Shown: piece by piece, positions 37,444-46,411 of the stretch | Layout: each line of letters starts with the position of its first letter | Numbering within the stretch: position 1 is the first letter of the stretch | NCBI GenBank assembly: GCA_016210045.1 | Contig: JACQUX010000018.1 | Coordinates: forward strand, 1-64,000 | Direction of reading: 5' to 3' | DNA: 64,000 bases | Origin: Deltaproteobacteria bacterium | Lineage (GTDB): Bacteria > UBA10199 > GCA-002796325 > JACPFF01 | The notes under the pieces: generated by a model | What the model saw: the letters and a program-made list of their open reading frames with translations, nothing else | What the model was told of the DNA's origin: nothing | Database searches by the model: none | Program-made: the position numbers and the translations under genes

Positions 37444-38288
37444 TGGTGCCAGGCCCGCCGATTCCGCTGTACCGTGCCCTCGTCTACTCCGGCCTGCTCC
37501 ATCTCGCCGCGCTGTTGGGGTTGGTCTGGTGGGGGGCCGTCGCCGAGACGCCCCGTCCGTTGGAGCCGATCGAAATCGTGATGATCGAGGTCCCGAAGGG
37601 TCCGAGCTCCGTGCCCGGCCTTGGGACCTTTGCCACGCCTCCGGAACCGGTAGTGGAAACACCGCCCGCGCCGGAACCGCCGGTGGAGGAGCCGATCGTT
37701 ACGCCACCGACCCCTGAAGTGCCTCCGCCGGTCGAACCGAAACCGGAGCCGAAGCCGGAGCCCAAACCGGATCCGGTCCCGATCCGCGAACCGACGGAAA
37801 CGAAACCGGTCAAGCCATCCATCCCGAAGGTCGTCACCCCGACGACGCCAAAGGCCCCAAAGTCAGAGGCCGAAAAATTACGCGCACTGATGAACAAGCA
37901 ATCGAAGAGTGGGCGCTACGGCCAAGGGAAGACCGACTCGCCCGGCTGGGAACATGGCACCGGCACCAAACCGCTCGTCACGCTCCCGCCCGGCGCGATC
38001 CTCAATCGGTACCGCGCTGTGGTGCGCGAACGCGTGCGCCGCCAGTGGATGGCACCCGGGGATCTGAAGGCCCTCCCGCCGAACGCGCGGCCCAAGGCGG
38101 TCGTGCATATCAGCATCAACGGGAGCGGCGCCGTGACCGGTGTGCGTTGGGTCAAGCGTTCCGGCAACAGCCTGATGGACGACTCGGTCATGCGCGCCGC
38201 GAAACGGGCCTCGCCCCTCCCCGCCCCGCCCGCCGAGGTCCGCGATATGGCCGTTGCGCAGGGATTCGATGTCACGTTTAAACCGTGA
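37443..38288 (+). CDS. tolA: TolA/TonB-like energy-transducing protein
   Basis: A 281-residue protein with an N-terminal anchor (YSGLLHLAALLGLVWWGA), a long Pro/Glu/Lys linker (EPKPEPKPEPKPDPVP) expected to span the periplasm, and a C-terminal TonB/TolA domain (YRAVVRERVRRQW then VHISINGSGAVTGVRWVKRSG). Context with tolQ, tolR and tolB makes TolA the best call, although the C-terminal domain reads like TonB-C. The start overlaps the tolR stop by one base. Confidence 0.85.
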   Translation: MVPGPPIPLYRALVYSGLLHLAALLGLVWWGAVAETPRPLEPIEIVMIEVPKGPSSVPGLGTFATPPEPVVETPPAPEPPVEEPIVTPPTPEVPPPVEPKPEPKPEPKPDPVPIREPTETKPVKPSIPKVVTPTTPKAPKSEAEKLRALMNKQSKSGRYGQGKTDSPGWEHGTGTKPLVTLPPGAILNRYRAVVRERVRRQWMAPGDLKALPPNARPKAVVHISINGSGAVTGVRWVKRSGNSLMDDSVMRAAKRASPLPAPPAEVRDMAVAQGFDVTFKP

Positions 38289-38292
38289 GGAA

Positions 38293-38368
38293 GTGGCTGG
38301 TGACTAGTGACTGGTGGCTGGGGAACGGAGCTCACATCACTAGCCACTAGCCACCAGCCACCAGTCAC
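38293..38368. repeat. heptanucleotide repeat arms forming a hairpin between tolA and tolB
   Basis: The left arm (38293-38321) is four units of GTG[GA]CT[GA]; the right arm (38338-38368) is four units of CAC[TC]AG[CT]. They are inverted relative to each other, with a perfect 15-bp core stem (38307-38321 with 38354-38368). A related trio of the same heptamer is at 49266-49291. The position suggests a selfish microsatellite that may also modulate tolB expression. Confidence 0.75.
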
Positions 38369-38400
38369 GGTATGGAGAATGCAGAAAGGATATCGCCCCT

Positions 38401-39735
38401 ATGAACCAATGGTCTCGCATTCTCATCGCATGTTGCACCCTGATCCTCGCCCGTCCCGCAATGGCGGCGATCCAGATTTTAGTCGATCAGCCGGAGGACA
38501 ATCGCTTCCCGATCGCGATCGCGAACGTCGTCGCGGGCGACGGATTTTCCGGCGACTCGGCGCTGTTGAAAAAAATCCCGGAGATCATCCGCAACGATCT
38601 GAATTTCTCCGGCTACTTTTTCGTGATTCATCCGAAGATCTACCAGGACAAGAGCGTCGCGGTCGGCAGCGGCGACATCCCGTTCGAAAAATGGTCCGCG
38701 ATCGGGGCACGCGGCTTGGTCAAAGGGTTTGCCACCGGCGTCGGCGACCGCATCACGGTGCAGCTTCGCCTCTTCGATGTCAACTCGAAGGAAATGCAGA
38801 TGGGGAAGGAATATACCTTCTCCGCGGCCGACCTCCGGACCATTGCGCATCGTTTTAGCGACGAGATCATGAAGTCCGCGACCGGCACGCGCGGGCCGTT
38901 CTCCACGAAGATCGCGTACACGCTCACCACCGGCAGCGGCAAGAAGTCGGCGTGGAAACAGATCTACGTGATGGACATCGACGGCGCCAATGGCTGGCGC
39001 GCCACGAAAGATCGGTCGTACAACCTGGCCCCGAACTGGTCGCCGGATGGGAAGCATTTGGTCTTCACGTCGTATGTCGACGGCTTCCCCGACATCTACA
39101 CCATCGACGTCGGCAACGGGCAACGCACGCGCATCACCAGCAACGAAAGCACCAACATCACACCGACATTCTCCCGCGACGGCTCCTGGATCGCGTTCAG
39201 CTCCGGGATGGCCAAAGATATGGAAATTTATTTGGTCCCCAGTTTCGGCGGCGAACCGCGCGTCTTTGCCCCGTCGTTCGGCGCCGACTTATCACCTCGC
39301 TTCTCGCCGGATGGGAACGAAGTCGTCTTTGCGTCGGAGCGCGGCGGCAAACTCAATCTGTACAAGAAGGCGATGGGAGACGGCGGCACCCCGACTCGGA
39401 TCACGTTCCACGGGGGCCTCAGCGATTCGCCCGACTGGTCACCGGATGGCACCAAGATCACCTTCGCAACCTTTGGCGCGAACGTATATCAGATTTACAC
39501 TATCCATCCGGACGGGTCCGGACTTAAACGGCTCACCTTTGAAGGCAGCAACGAACATCCGCGCTGGTCGCCGGATAGCCGCTACATCACGTATCACAAC
39601 ACCGTCGGCCGCAAGTCGCGGGTCTACGTGATGCGTTTCGACGGGGTCAACAAGACGCCGATCACCAAAGGCCACGACGCCACGCTCCCCGACTGGGGCC
39701 CGTGGCCGATGGCGTATTACGAAGATATGGAATAG
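38401..39735 (+). CDS. tolB: Tol-Pal system protein TolB
   Basis: A 444-residue periplasmic protein with signal peptide (ILIACCTLILARPAMA), an N-terminal alpha/beta domain (IQILVDQPEDNRFPIAIANV) and a six-bladed WD40-like propeller with repeated NLAPNWSPDGKHLVF, TPTFSRDGSWIAF and SPDWSPDGTKITF units. It links the Tol complex to peptidoglycan-bound Pal. A GAAAGGA site lies about 11 nt upstream. No pal gene follows; the 3' end converges with vapC. An OmpA-like lipoprotein at 44081 is the only Pal candidate in the window. Confidence 0.95.
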   Translation: MNQWSRILIACCTLILARPAMAAIQILVDQPEDNRFPIAIANVVAGDGFSGDSALLKKIPEIIRNDLNFSGYFFVIHPKIYQDKSVAVGSGDIPFEKWSAIGARGLVKGFATGVGDRITVQLRLFDVNSKEMQMGKEYTFSAADLRTIAHRFSDEIMKSATGTRGPFSTKIAYTLTTGSGKKSAWKQIYVMDIDGANGWRATKDRSYNLAPNWSPDGKHLVFTSYVDGFPDIYTIDVGNGQRTRITSNESTNITPTFSRDGSWIAFSSGMAKDMEIYLVPSFGGEPRVFAPSFGADLSPRFSPDGNEVVFASERGGKLNLYKKAMGDGGTPTRITFHGGLSDSPDWSPDGTKITFATFGANVYQIYTIHPDGSGLKRLTFEGSNEHPRWSPDSRYITYHNTVGRKSRVYVMRFDGVNKTPITKGHDATLPDWGPWPMAYYEDME

Positions 39736-40136
39736 TGGCCGCTCTCAAACGTCTTCAACGCGGAATGCTGGGCTATCAATTGAAAATCTCGATCGTGGTG
39801 CAATAAAGTCGCACGCGCGTGCATAGTCAGCACGGCGATCAAGCAATCCATCGGCGCACGCAACGTGACACCCGCGCGACGCATCGACCGATACAAAGCG
39901 GCCGCATGATCGAAATGATCCGGCTCCACGAGCGCGACGTAATGCGCTTGGCTGAAGAGCGCCCGGATACGACGGGAGCTCTCGTCATCCCGCACCCCTT
40001 GCAAGACTTCCTGCCGAATCACGCCGCAGATGGCGATGTCACGCTCGTGCGCAATCAGATCGGCGAGGACGTCACATTCCCGGGCCGGCGCACCGCGAAA
40101 AAAATCGATCCAGACGGTCGAATCAACCAGGATCAT
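39717..40136 (-). CDS. vapC: VapC-type PIN-domain toxin
   Basis: A 139-residue PIN-fold ribonuclease. MILVDSTVWIDFFRG supplies the first catalytic Asp, VIRQEVLQGV the Glu, and LRAPMDCLIAV and HHDRDF the later acidic residues binding Mg or Mn. It overlaps its antitoxin by 4 bp (40133-40136) and converges on tolB with a 19-bp overlap. Likely a mobile toxin-antitoxin module inserted after the tol operon. Confidence 0.9.
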   Translation of the reverse strand: MILVDSTVWIDFFRGAPARECDVLADLIAHERDIAICGVIRQEVLQGVRDDESSRRIRALFSQAHYVALVEPDHFDHAAALYRSMRRAGVTLRAPMDCLIAVLTMHARATLLHHDRDFQLIAQHSALKTFESGHYSISS

Positions 40137-40339
40137 CGAAGTCCTCGGCCCCGCCGCATCTGACGCAGATTACCGACCCACGCAACCTTACCGCGCAAGG
40201 ATAACAAGGCTTTTAATCGCTGGCGGCGCAGAAATTGTTCCAGCGCCAGATGGACCAATTCCCGTTTCGTGCGCAACCCGGACCGCCGCATTCCTTCGGC
40301 AACCAAGCGATCGTCCAACACAATGTTCGTGCGCCCCAT
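40133..40339 (-). CDS. vapB: VapB-type antitoxin
   Basis: A 68-residue ribbon-helix-helix-like antitoxin: MGRTNIVLDDRLVAEGMRRS followed by GLRTKRELVHLALEQFLRRQR, the classic VapB (DUF2191) pattern, with a basic tail. GGAGGG precedes the ATG. A good promoter is just upstream, and VapB/VapC would be expected to autorepress it. Confidence 0.9.
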   Translation of the reverse strand: MGRTNIVLDDRLVAEGMRRSGLRTKRELVHLALEQFLRRQRLKALLSLRGKVAWVGNLRQMRRGRGLR

Positions 40340-40357
40340 AGTCCCTCCGATGTGTAT

Positions 40358-40386
40358 AAGTTACGCAACATTGGTGTATCTGTCAA
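40358..40386 (-). promoter_or_regulatory. promoter of vapBC
   Basis: Minus strand TTGACA (40381-40386), a 17-bp spacer and TAACTT (40358-40363); an alternative -10, TTATAC, overlaps it. The leader then contains the GGAGGG ribosome site of vapB. Confidence 0.6.
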
Positions 40387-40394
40387 TCTTCCCC

Positions 40395-41912
40395 TCACCG
40401 GCACCAGGCCTTCGGCGGGTCGCTGAACGTGGCGAGGCACGTGGTACGGGTGCCGGGACGGATGGTGGCGCGAGCGCGCAGTGCGCGGCCGTCGCCGCCG
40501 TGGACCGTGACGGTGTAGGATCCGGCGGCGAGTTGAAAGCTGGTCGGGGCTTCGCGCCGCCCGCTGACGCCGGGGATCGCGACCGTTCCCCAAGGCCGCA
40601 CGTTGACGGCCAACGTGCCGAGACCGGTGGGCGGCGCTGCGACCGACTCGCGAGGGACGGCTTGAGGCATTCGCGCGACCACGGGCGGCGGTAGTTGCCA
40701 CACGATCGGGGGCGGCGGCGGCAGCGGTAATGGCGCAGGCCGTTCCAACACGACACGGACGGGCGGATGCAGCGCGGCCTGGGCCTCTCGGCCGCTCCCA
40801 TGCATAAATGGATTGCCCAGCGCGAGCGGAATCGTCAACAGAGCGGCGCGCCCCAGCGCGAAATGGCGGCGCGACGTCGAGGCTCCGAACACCGCGCCAT
40901 GCGCCGTATAGCCGTGTGTCGCCTCACGTCCGCCGAACTGCTTGGCAAAGGCCTCCGGCAGCGATGAGGCCGCGCGCCGTTGTTCGCGCGCGACGACACC
41001 GGGAAACAGGTCGCGCAGATAGGCCGCCATTTCCACGCGGTTCGTCGTGATGCGATGATGGCGGACAAAACCGGCCAATTCGCTGAGAAAGCTCGCGGCC
41101 GTAGGGAAACGCTGCGGCAACGCGTTCGCCAAGGCCCGGCGCAACAAGGAACGAATCGTCGGATGAATGTCCGCTTCCCAGCCACGCGGCAGCCGCGCCT
41201 CACGGACCCGCTCCAACACCGCCAAGTCGTTCGGGCCACTGAACAGCGTTTGCCCCGTGAGCAGTTCATACAACACCACACCGGTCGAAAACACATCGGC
41301 GCGCCGATCCACGCGCTCGCCGCGCGCCTGTTCCGGCGCCATATAGGCGTATTTCCCCTTCACTTGCGCTCCGGCCGTCTCCAGGCTGCGATGCGAGCCC
41401 TTCGCGATCCCGAAGTCGGCGATCTTCACTTCGCCTTGCAACGAGATCAGGATGTTTTGCGGCGAGATATCCCGATGCACTAATCCGAGCGGCTGACCCA
41501 TGGCGTCCACTTGGGTATGGGCGAACGCCAAGCCTTGCAGCACTTCCATCGTCATCGCGTACGCGAATCGCTCCGGCAGCCGGACTTGGTCTTCGCGCAA
41601 CAGCGTCAACAACGTGCGCAGATCGAAACCGGCCACATACTCCATCACAATAAAGTAGACGCCGGCATCCGCGCCCAACTCGTACACCGGCACGATATTT
41701 TGGTGTTGCAGTTGAGTCAGGACCCGCGCCTCGTCGATCAGCATCGTGATGAAATCATGATCGCAGGCCCATTCGGGGCGAATGCGTTTGATCGCCACGT
41801 CACGGGCAAAACCCTCCGGCCCGATATATTTGCCGCGATAGACGGTCGCCATCCCGCCTTGCGCCAGCTCTTCGAGCAGGAGATATCGATCGTGCTGATA
41901 TGGTAGCTGCAT
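40395..41912 (-). CDS. Ser/Thr protein kinase with C-terminal PEGA-like domain
   Basis: A 505-residue kinase. The N-terminal Hanks-type domain has AQGGMATVYRGKY (P-loop), VAIKRI (lysine), the catalytic loop LVHRDISPQNILI, DFGIAKG and YMAPEQARGERVDRRADVFS; the HRDISPQN variant is common in myxobacterial kinases. A Pro-rich linker (PAPLPLPPPPPIV) follows, with a weak hydrophobic stretch near residue 350. The C-terminal beta-domain GTLAVNVRPWGTVAIPGV...AGSYTVTVHG looks like PEGA, often surface exposed. Last gene of the six-gene minus-strand operon starting at 48546; the kinase may act on its products or respond to them. Confidence 0.92.
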   Translation of the reverse strand: MQLPYQHDRYLLLEELAQGGMATVYRGKYIGPEGFARDVAIKRIRPEWACDHDFITMLIDEARVLTQLQHQNIVPVYELGADAGVYFIVMEYVAGFDLRTLLTLLREDQVRLPERFAYAMTMEVLQGLAFAHTQVDAMGQPLGLVHRDISPQNILISLQGEVKIADFGIAKGSHRSLETAGAQVKGKYAYMAPEQARGERVDRRADVFSTGVVLYELLTGQTLFSGPNDLAVLERVREARLPRGWEADIHPTIRSLLRRALANALPQRFPTAASFLSELAGFVRHHRITTNRVEMAAYLRDLFPGVVAREQRRAASSLPEAFAKQFGGREATHGYTAHGAVFGASTSRRHFALGRAALLTIPLALGNPFMHGSGREAQAALHPPVRVVLERPAPLPLPPPPPIVWQLPPPVVARMPQAVPRESVAAPPTGLGTLAVNVRPWGTVAIPGVSGRREAPTSFQLAAGSYTVTVHGGDGRALRARATIRPGTRTTCLATFSDPPKAWCR

Positions 41913-41966
41913 GACGCCACTCCCGATGGACCCAACGGAACGGAGACAAAACGGAGGCTGCGTTGG

Positions 41967-44000
41967 TTACGGGGCGTGGCGTTGAACGCGATGGCGGAGT
42001 TCGGCGAGCAGCGTCGGCAACGGCACACGGTTCCGCGCCGGCGTGCTGACGGTCGCGCGGCCGCGGGCGTCGCGGGTCACGCGCCACTGGCCTTGGACGC
42101 CGCCGACCACGGAGGTGTAGCCCCACGCGCTGACGGGATAAAGAAAGAGCACATCCGTGCGGCCGGGTTGAAACGCCGCGCCGTCTTCCGCAGCGGCCAG
42201 GCGGAATGTCAGCCGCGCGGGGGAAAACCCCACCGTGTGGGCCGGCGCCCCCTTGATGCGTCGGACCACACGGTAGGTCACTTCAGTGACGGAAAATCCA
42301 TGGCGGCCTGGCACTTGCTGCCGCCGCACACATTCCCCATAGACGATATCGCCGGCCTGCGAGACGAGATCATCGAGCGACAATGGCAGATACGTCGAAC
42401 TGTGACCGACGGCCGGCGCCGACAACACACCGATTGCGAGTAGCGTGGCCACCGGACGCCGTTTCCGCCATAGCCCCCAACCACAGAGCGCTGCGCCGAC
42501 CAGCCACCATCCACGCGCGTTTCCCGTCGTTTGCGGAACGTCCGGCACGAAACTACAGCCGCGCGTTGACGCCAATGTCGCACCGTCGGTGCCGCCGGTC
42601 ACGGTCGCGGGCGCTCCGCCGATGTTCGCATCGCTCCCGTTCACTAGATGTAGCCATTCCCCGTAATCGACCGGGTCTAACGGGCACGCGCCAGCAGTGA
42701 CATCGTCGGCAATCTCATAGTCGGCGACCGGCAGTGATTTGCGTCGTGAGTCGTTCCCACCGACCACGACATCGATCGCGTCGACCTCCGCACCGGCCGC
42801 GACGCTGATGATGGAGCGCACGTCCGGGTCCTCCAGCGCCTGATCGTCGACGTTAAAATATTCCGCGGGCCCCGGCAGCAACAGCGGTTCGCTGCGCGGA
42901 AACATATTGTCACGCGCCCCACCCGCCGCGACGATCTCGCTCACTTCGATCGTGTAATCGCCAGGCAAAAGCCCCTCGACCCGATAGCCGCCTTGTGCAG
43001 CGTCATCGCCGACACACGATTCACCGAGCACCGAGACGGCGCCGGACATGTCGCGCAGCGGGGTACAGGAACGGCCCGCGATCGCCGAAACGGCGTGACA
43101 CAGCGGATCGTCCTGACGGCGCGCGACGACATTGGCCCCACGCAATCCGTTGCCGAACCCGTCCGTCACCACACCGCGGACTTGGCCCACCCGACCCGAC
43201 GCAGCGGCCGTGGGATAGAGCGCCGTCACGGCGGCGAGGTCGTCCGGTTTCAAGACCGTGGCCGCTTCGGACGATGGGAGCACGAGCGGATACATCACCG
43301 GGACAAAGCGCGAATCCGCCGCGTTCCGTTTTCCCAATAAGACGTCTTGATAGATCGTCTCATTGACCATCGAATGATGCAGCCCAATAAAGTGTCCCAA
43401 TTCGTGCAGAATGATGCCAGCGTACAAATTGATATCGAGATCGGGCGGATCATCTTGGCCGTCGATAAAGAGCCCATTCAGGATGAGGAAGGCTTGCGTC
43501 GCGGCTTGCGGATTATCCAACGTGCCCCGATAGCACCGGATCCCCGATTTTCCGACGATCCGTCGCGAAGCGCCTTTTCCCGCCAACAGTTCAATGATCC
43601 GGCCATCGTGGTCGAAAATAATCGGGCTCTCGCCCCGCCGCATGGACGCATTCCCGGCCGGCGCATTATCGGCGCAGACTGTTCCATCCAACACGTCGGC
43701 CAAATTGTCGGCCGTGATATCCTGCGCCAATTGTCCCTGGCTGACGAATCCGACCGAGGCATCGGAGACCTCTTCCCAGACCCCCATCAGGGCCTCGACG
43801 AATTCCCGCGCCGTCGCGGCGTCCAGCAGACCCAAAGGACCCGCATCGAAGATGGCAGGAATCGAGGATGGTGTGGCCCACGCAATCGCAGCGCCGGTGC
43901 GCGGATGAATGACTTGCGGGACGCCGGCCTGGCCACCGCGCGCGCTTGCGACCAAAACCGTCGCGATGAGAATAGTTTGCCACCGCCCGGACATCCGCAT
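41967..44000 (-). CDS. matrixin-like zinc metalloprotease with MYXO-CTERM-like segment and extra secreted domain
   Basis: A 677-residue exported protein. After a signal peptide (TILIATVLVASARGGQA) comes a metzincin domain with HELGHFIGLHH (zinc ligands H199, H203, H209; Glu200), a carboxypeptidase-regulatory-like beta domain (GVVTDGFGNGLRGANVVARR), and near residues 490-515 a Trp/Gly-rich span with basic end (GWWLVGAALCGWGLWRKRRP) typical of sorting tails. The frame continues for 161 residues that start like a second signal peptide (VATLLAIGVLSAPAVG, GTG at 42452), so two cistrons may be fused or translated separately. Start 44000 is chosen for AGGTGG upstream and the signal peptide. Confidence 0.78.
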   Translation of the reverse strand: MRMSGRWQTILIATVLVASARGGQAGVPQVIHPRTGAAIAWATPSSIPAIFDAGPLGLLDAATAREFVEALMGVWEEVSDASVGFVSQGQLAQDITADNLADVLDGTVCADNAPAGNASMRRGESPIIFDHDGRIIELLAGKGASRRIVGKSGIRCYRGTLDNPQAATQAFLILNGLFIDGQDDPPDLDINLYAGIILHELGHFIGLHHSMVNETIYQDVLLGKRNAADSRFVPVMYPLVLPSSEAATVLKPDDLAAVTALYPTAAASGRVGQVRGVVTDGFGNGLRGANVVARRQDDPLCHAVSAIAGRSCTPLRDMSGAVSVLGESCVGDDAAQGGYRVEGLLPGDYTIEVSEIVAAGGARDNMFPRSEPLLLPGPAEYFNVDDQALEDPDVRSIISVAAGAEVDAIDVVVGGNDSRRKSLPVADYEIADDVTAGACPLDPVDYGEWLHLVNGSDANIGGAPATVTGGTDGATLASTRGCSFVPDVPQTTGNARGWWLVGAALCGWGLWRKRRPVATLLAIGVLSAPAVGHSSTYLPLSLDDLVSQAGDIVYGECVRRQQVPGRHGFSVTEVTYRVVRRIKGAPAHTVGFSPARLTFRLAAAEDGAAFQPGRTDVLFLYPVSAWGYTSVVGGVQGQWRVTRDARGRATVSTPARNRVPLPTLLAELRHRVQRHAP

Positions 44001-44080
44001 CAGAACCACCTGTGAGCGCTGCTCCCCCGTCATGTGTAGTATCGGCGGCGGCGGAAAAAAGTTGCGTAAATAATCGAGGG

Positions 44081-44554
44081 TCACCATGCGGTCAGCTCCA
44101 CCCGGCGATTGCGGGCCCGCGCGGCCGCTCCAGCCCCCCGCACAGCTGGCTGCCGCTCGCCATGGCTGACGATCCCGGCGATCCGCTCGGCCGGCACTCC
44201 GCGGGCGATTAATGCCGCCGCGACGGACCGGGCCCGGGCATCCCCGAGCCGCAGATTGTACTCGTCGCCACCGACCGCGTCGGCATGTCCCTCGACCAGC
44301 AACACGGTGCGATCCCGCGGGACCGCCCATGCGGCGTCCGTATCCGCGTTGGTCCGCTCGCGGGCATCCAAGTCACGACGATCGAAGCGGAAATAGAGCG
44401 TCGCATGAGGCGGCTGCGGCCCCGTGGGCACGGCCGCGGCGGGCGGCAGTGCGGTACGCGACGGTGCCCCGGCACAGCCAAGCCCCGCAATCCCGAAGAC
44501 GACCAAGCCACACAGTCCACCATAGAGATGCGCTCGACGACGTATCGTACGCAT
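44081..44554 (-). CDS. OmpA-family (Pal-like) lipoprotein
   Basis: 157 residues. A lipobox (IAGLGCAG) ends the signal peptide, then a short linker and an OmpA C-terminal peptidoglycan-binding domain: ATLYFRFDRRDLD, LLVEGHADAVGGDEYNLRLGDARARSV and RVELTAW at the end. It anchors the outer membrane to peptidoglycan. Its ATG overlaps the stop of the preceding gene (TAATG), so translation is coupled. It could serve as Pal for the tol operon 4 kb away, but its operon suggests a dedicated role. Confidence 0.88.
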   Translation of the reverse strand: MRTIRRRAHLYGGLCGLVVFGIAGLGCAGAPSRTALPPAAAVPTGPQPPHATLYFRFDRRDLDARERTNADTDAAWAVPRDRTVLLVEGHADAVGGDEYNLRLGDARARSVAAALIARGVPAERIAGIVSHGERQPAVRGAGAAARARNRRVELTAW

Positions 44555-46362
44555 TATTCCTCCGACGGCGATTCCATCGCGCCGACATCATAGGCACCAG
44601 TCCGCAACGTCCCAAAGAAGTCATCCGTGATCCCGTCCGCGACCGCTGCGGTGGTATCCGCCATGTCGATCCCGAGCGCCGACATCAATTGCCCCGTCAC
44701 GGGATCGACCAGCGCGGAGTGGGCCAGCAGCCCATTTCCGTAAACGACCGACCCGAATGCCGTCTCGTCCGCGCCGTAGTCATAGCGGCCCTGGCAATCG
44801 ATGATGAACGGCTGCGGCCCTTGGCCGCCCACCGTAACCAGGCCGTTGCCGGTCGCGATGAACGGGAGCATCGCCGCGCCACTACATTGGAGTGGCGATT
44901 GATCGAGTGCGTCGCGCACTTGGAAAATATTATTCACGGCGCGTAGCGTCCCGCCGCCCACGTCCAACGCATTCGCCGTCAACGCGTCGGCGTCACCGAC
45001 AGCGATCGTGGTATGCACCAGCGTCGTGGCAGTGTCGGTCACTACGACACCGCGCGCGTGGGACGCCCCGAGCACCGCAACATGCACGTTCATCAACCGC
45101 AGCGTGCCGCCCTCAGCGACGAGTCCCGTGCGCTGCGCCACCGAACCACTGCCGTCGAGCGCCAGCAATGCGCTCCGTGCGACCGTCAGCGTCGAGGCGG
45201 CATCGGCCTGCACGACGGTCGCTGTCGCCGCGCTCGGATCCGCCGTCACGACGACGTCGGTCAACGTCGCCTCGGTCGCATGCAATGTCAGCGTGTTGAC
45301 CGATCCACTCCCGCCCGTGTGCGCAATGGCCAGCGAGTCAAAGTGCAGTGCGGTCAGGCCGTCGAGCACGACGGTCGCAGCCTCTCCGCTGGCCGTAAAA
45401 CGGGTCGCCACCGCGTCAGTCGGCTTCACAACGACACTCGCAAAACCAGATTGATATCCGCCGCGGATCGTCAACCCGGATGACCAAACGGCCTCGCCGA
45501 CCTCGTAGCTGCCGAGTGCAATCCGCAGTTCCACCGCACCAATCGCGCGAGCCCGGACCAACGCCGCCCGCACGGAATACAACGGCGCGATGTAACTCCC
45601 GAGTGCTGCGTCGTTTCCGTCCGCGGCATCGACATAGACGGCTTGGAGCCCATCCCCATCGAGATCCGCATCGCAGACGTCGCCCAACGCATCCGCCGCC
45701 GCCAACACTCCGGCGGGAGTTTTTACACCGGCTGCGGCATAGGCCGCGTCGGTGTTGCGCTGATCGGCGTTGCCCAACTGCGGGCAATTGTCGCCGTTGT
45801 CGCCGATCGTATCGCCATCGGTATCGGCCCACTCTTGCCCGTCGAGTGGATAGTGATCGCTGGGGTCGTCGCGTCCGTCGGCGTCGGAGTCGCCAAGCAA
45901 CGGATTCGTCTGCGTCGTCGTTATTTCATACGGATCGGCCCAGCCGTCGGCGTCGGAATCGGCACGCAACGGATCCGTGCCGTACATCGCCCGCTCGATG
46001 TCATCGGGAAGACCGTCGGCATCGTCATCGTCGGCGCAGGCATCGCCGCGCCCATCGGCATCAGTGTCCCGTTGGTCCGCATTCTCCGCCACGGGACAAT
46101 TGTCGGCTCCATCGTTCGCCGCGTCGTGGTCGGTATCGGGATCGTCGGGATTCGTCCCGGCCGTGACCTCGGCATCATTCAACACCGCATCGCCATCCCG
46201 ATCCGCATCGTCGGCGTCGGGGATCCCGTCCTGATCCAGATCGGGCGGCGGCGGCAACGGCGCCACGTCCAGCACCACCGGCACTTCCTCCGCGCCGCCA
46301 CCACAGCCGCCGATCGCCGCGCCCACAACAAGCCATCCGCAAAGTATCCAGTATCGCCACAT
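44554..46362 (-). CDS. lipoprotein with thrombospondin type 3 repeats and beta-helix domain
   Basis: A 602-residue surface lipoprotein. Signal and lipobox (LVVGAAIGGCGG) are followed by about 170 residues of calcium-binding type 3 repeats (DLDQDGIPDADDADRDGDAV, DSDADGWADPYE, DTDGDTIGDNGDNCP) and then a right-handed beta-helix-like half with repeated short strands, ending in GAYDVGAMESPSEE, a sequence frequent at the end of outer-membrane beta-helix proteins. ATG 46362 has GAGGTG upstream; the frame continues to 46512 but overlaps the preceding gene without a plausible signal. Translationally coupled to the OmpA-like gene. Confidence 0.85.
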   Translation of the reverse strand: MWRYWILCGWLVVGAAIGGCGGGAEEVPVVLDVAPLPPPPDLDQDGIPDADDADRDGDAVLNDAEVTAGTNPDDPDTDHDAANDGADNCPVAENADQRDTDADGRGDACADDDDADGLPDDIERAMYGTDPLRADSDADGWADPYEITTTQTNPLLGDSDADGRDDPSDHYPLDGQEWADTDGDTIGDNGDNCPQLGNADQRNTDAAYAAAGVKTPAGVLAAADALGDVCDADLDGDGLQAVYVDAADGNDAALGSYIAPLYSVRAALVRARAIGAVELRIALGSYEVGEAVWSSGLTIRGGYQSGFASVVVKPTDAVATRFTASGEAATVVLDGLTALHFDSLAIAHTGGSGSVNTLTLHATEATLTDVVVTADPSAATATVVQADAASTLTVARSALLALDGSGSVAQRTGLVAEGGTLRLMNVHVAVLGASHARGVVVTDTATTLVHTTIAVGDADALTANALDVGGGTLRAVNNIFQVRDALDQSPLQCSGAAMLPFIATGNGLVTVGGQGPQPFIIDCQGRYDYGADETAFGSVVYGNGLLAHSALVDPVTGQLMSALGIDMADTTAAVADGITDDFFGTLRTGAYDVGAMESPSEE

Positions 46363-46411
46363 ACGCACCTCGCTTCTGCCCATCGATTTGTTTTCAACCG
46401 CCCGACTCACC

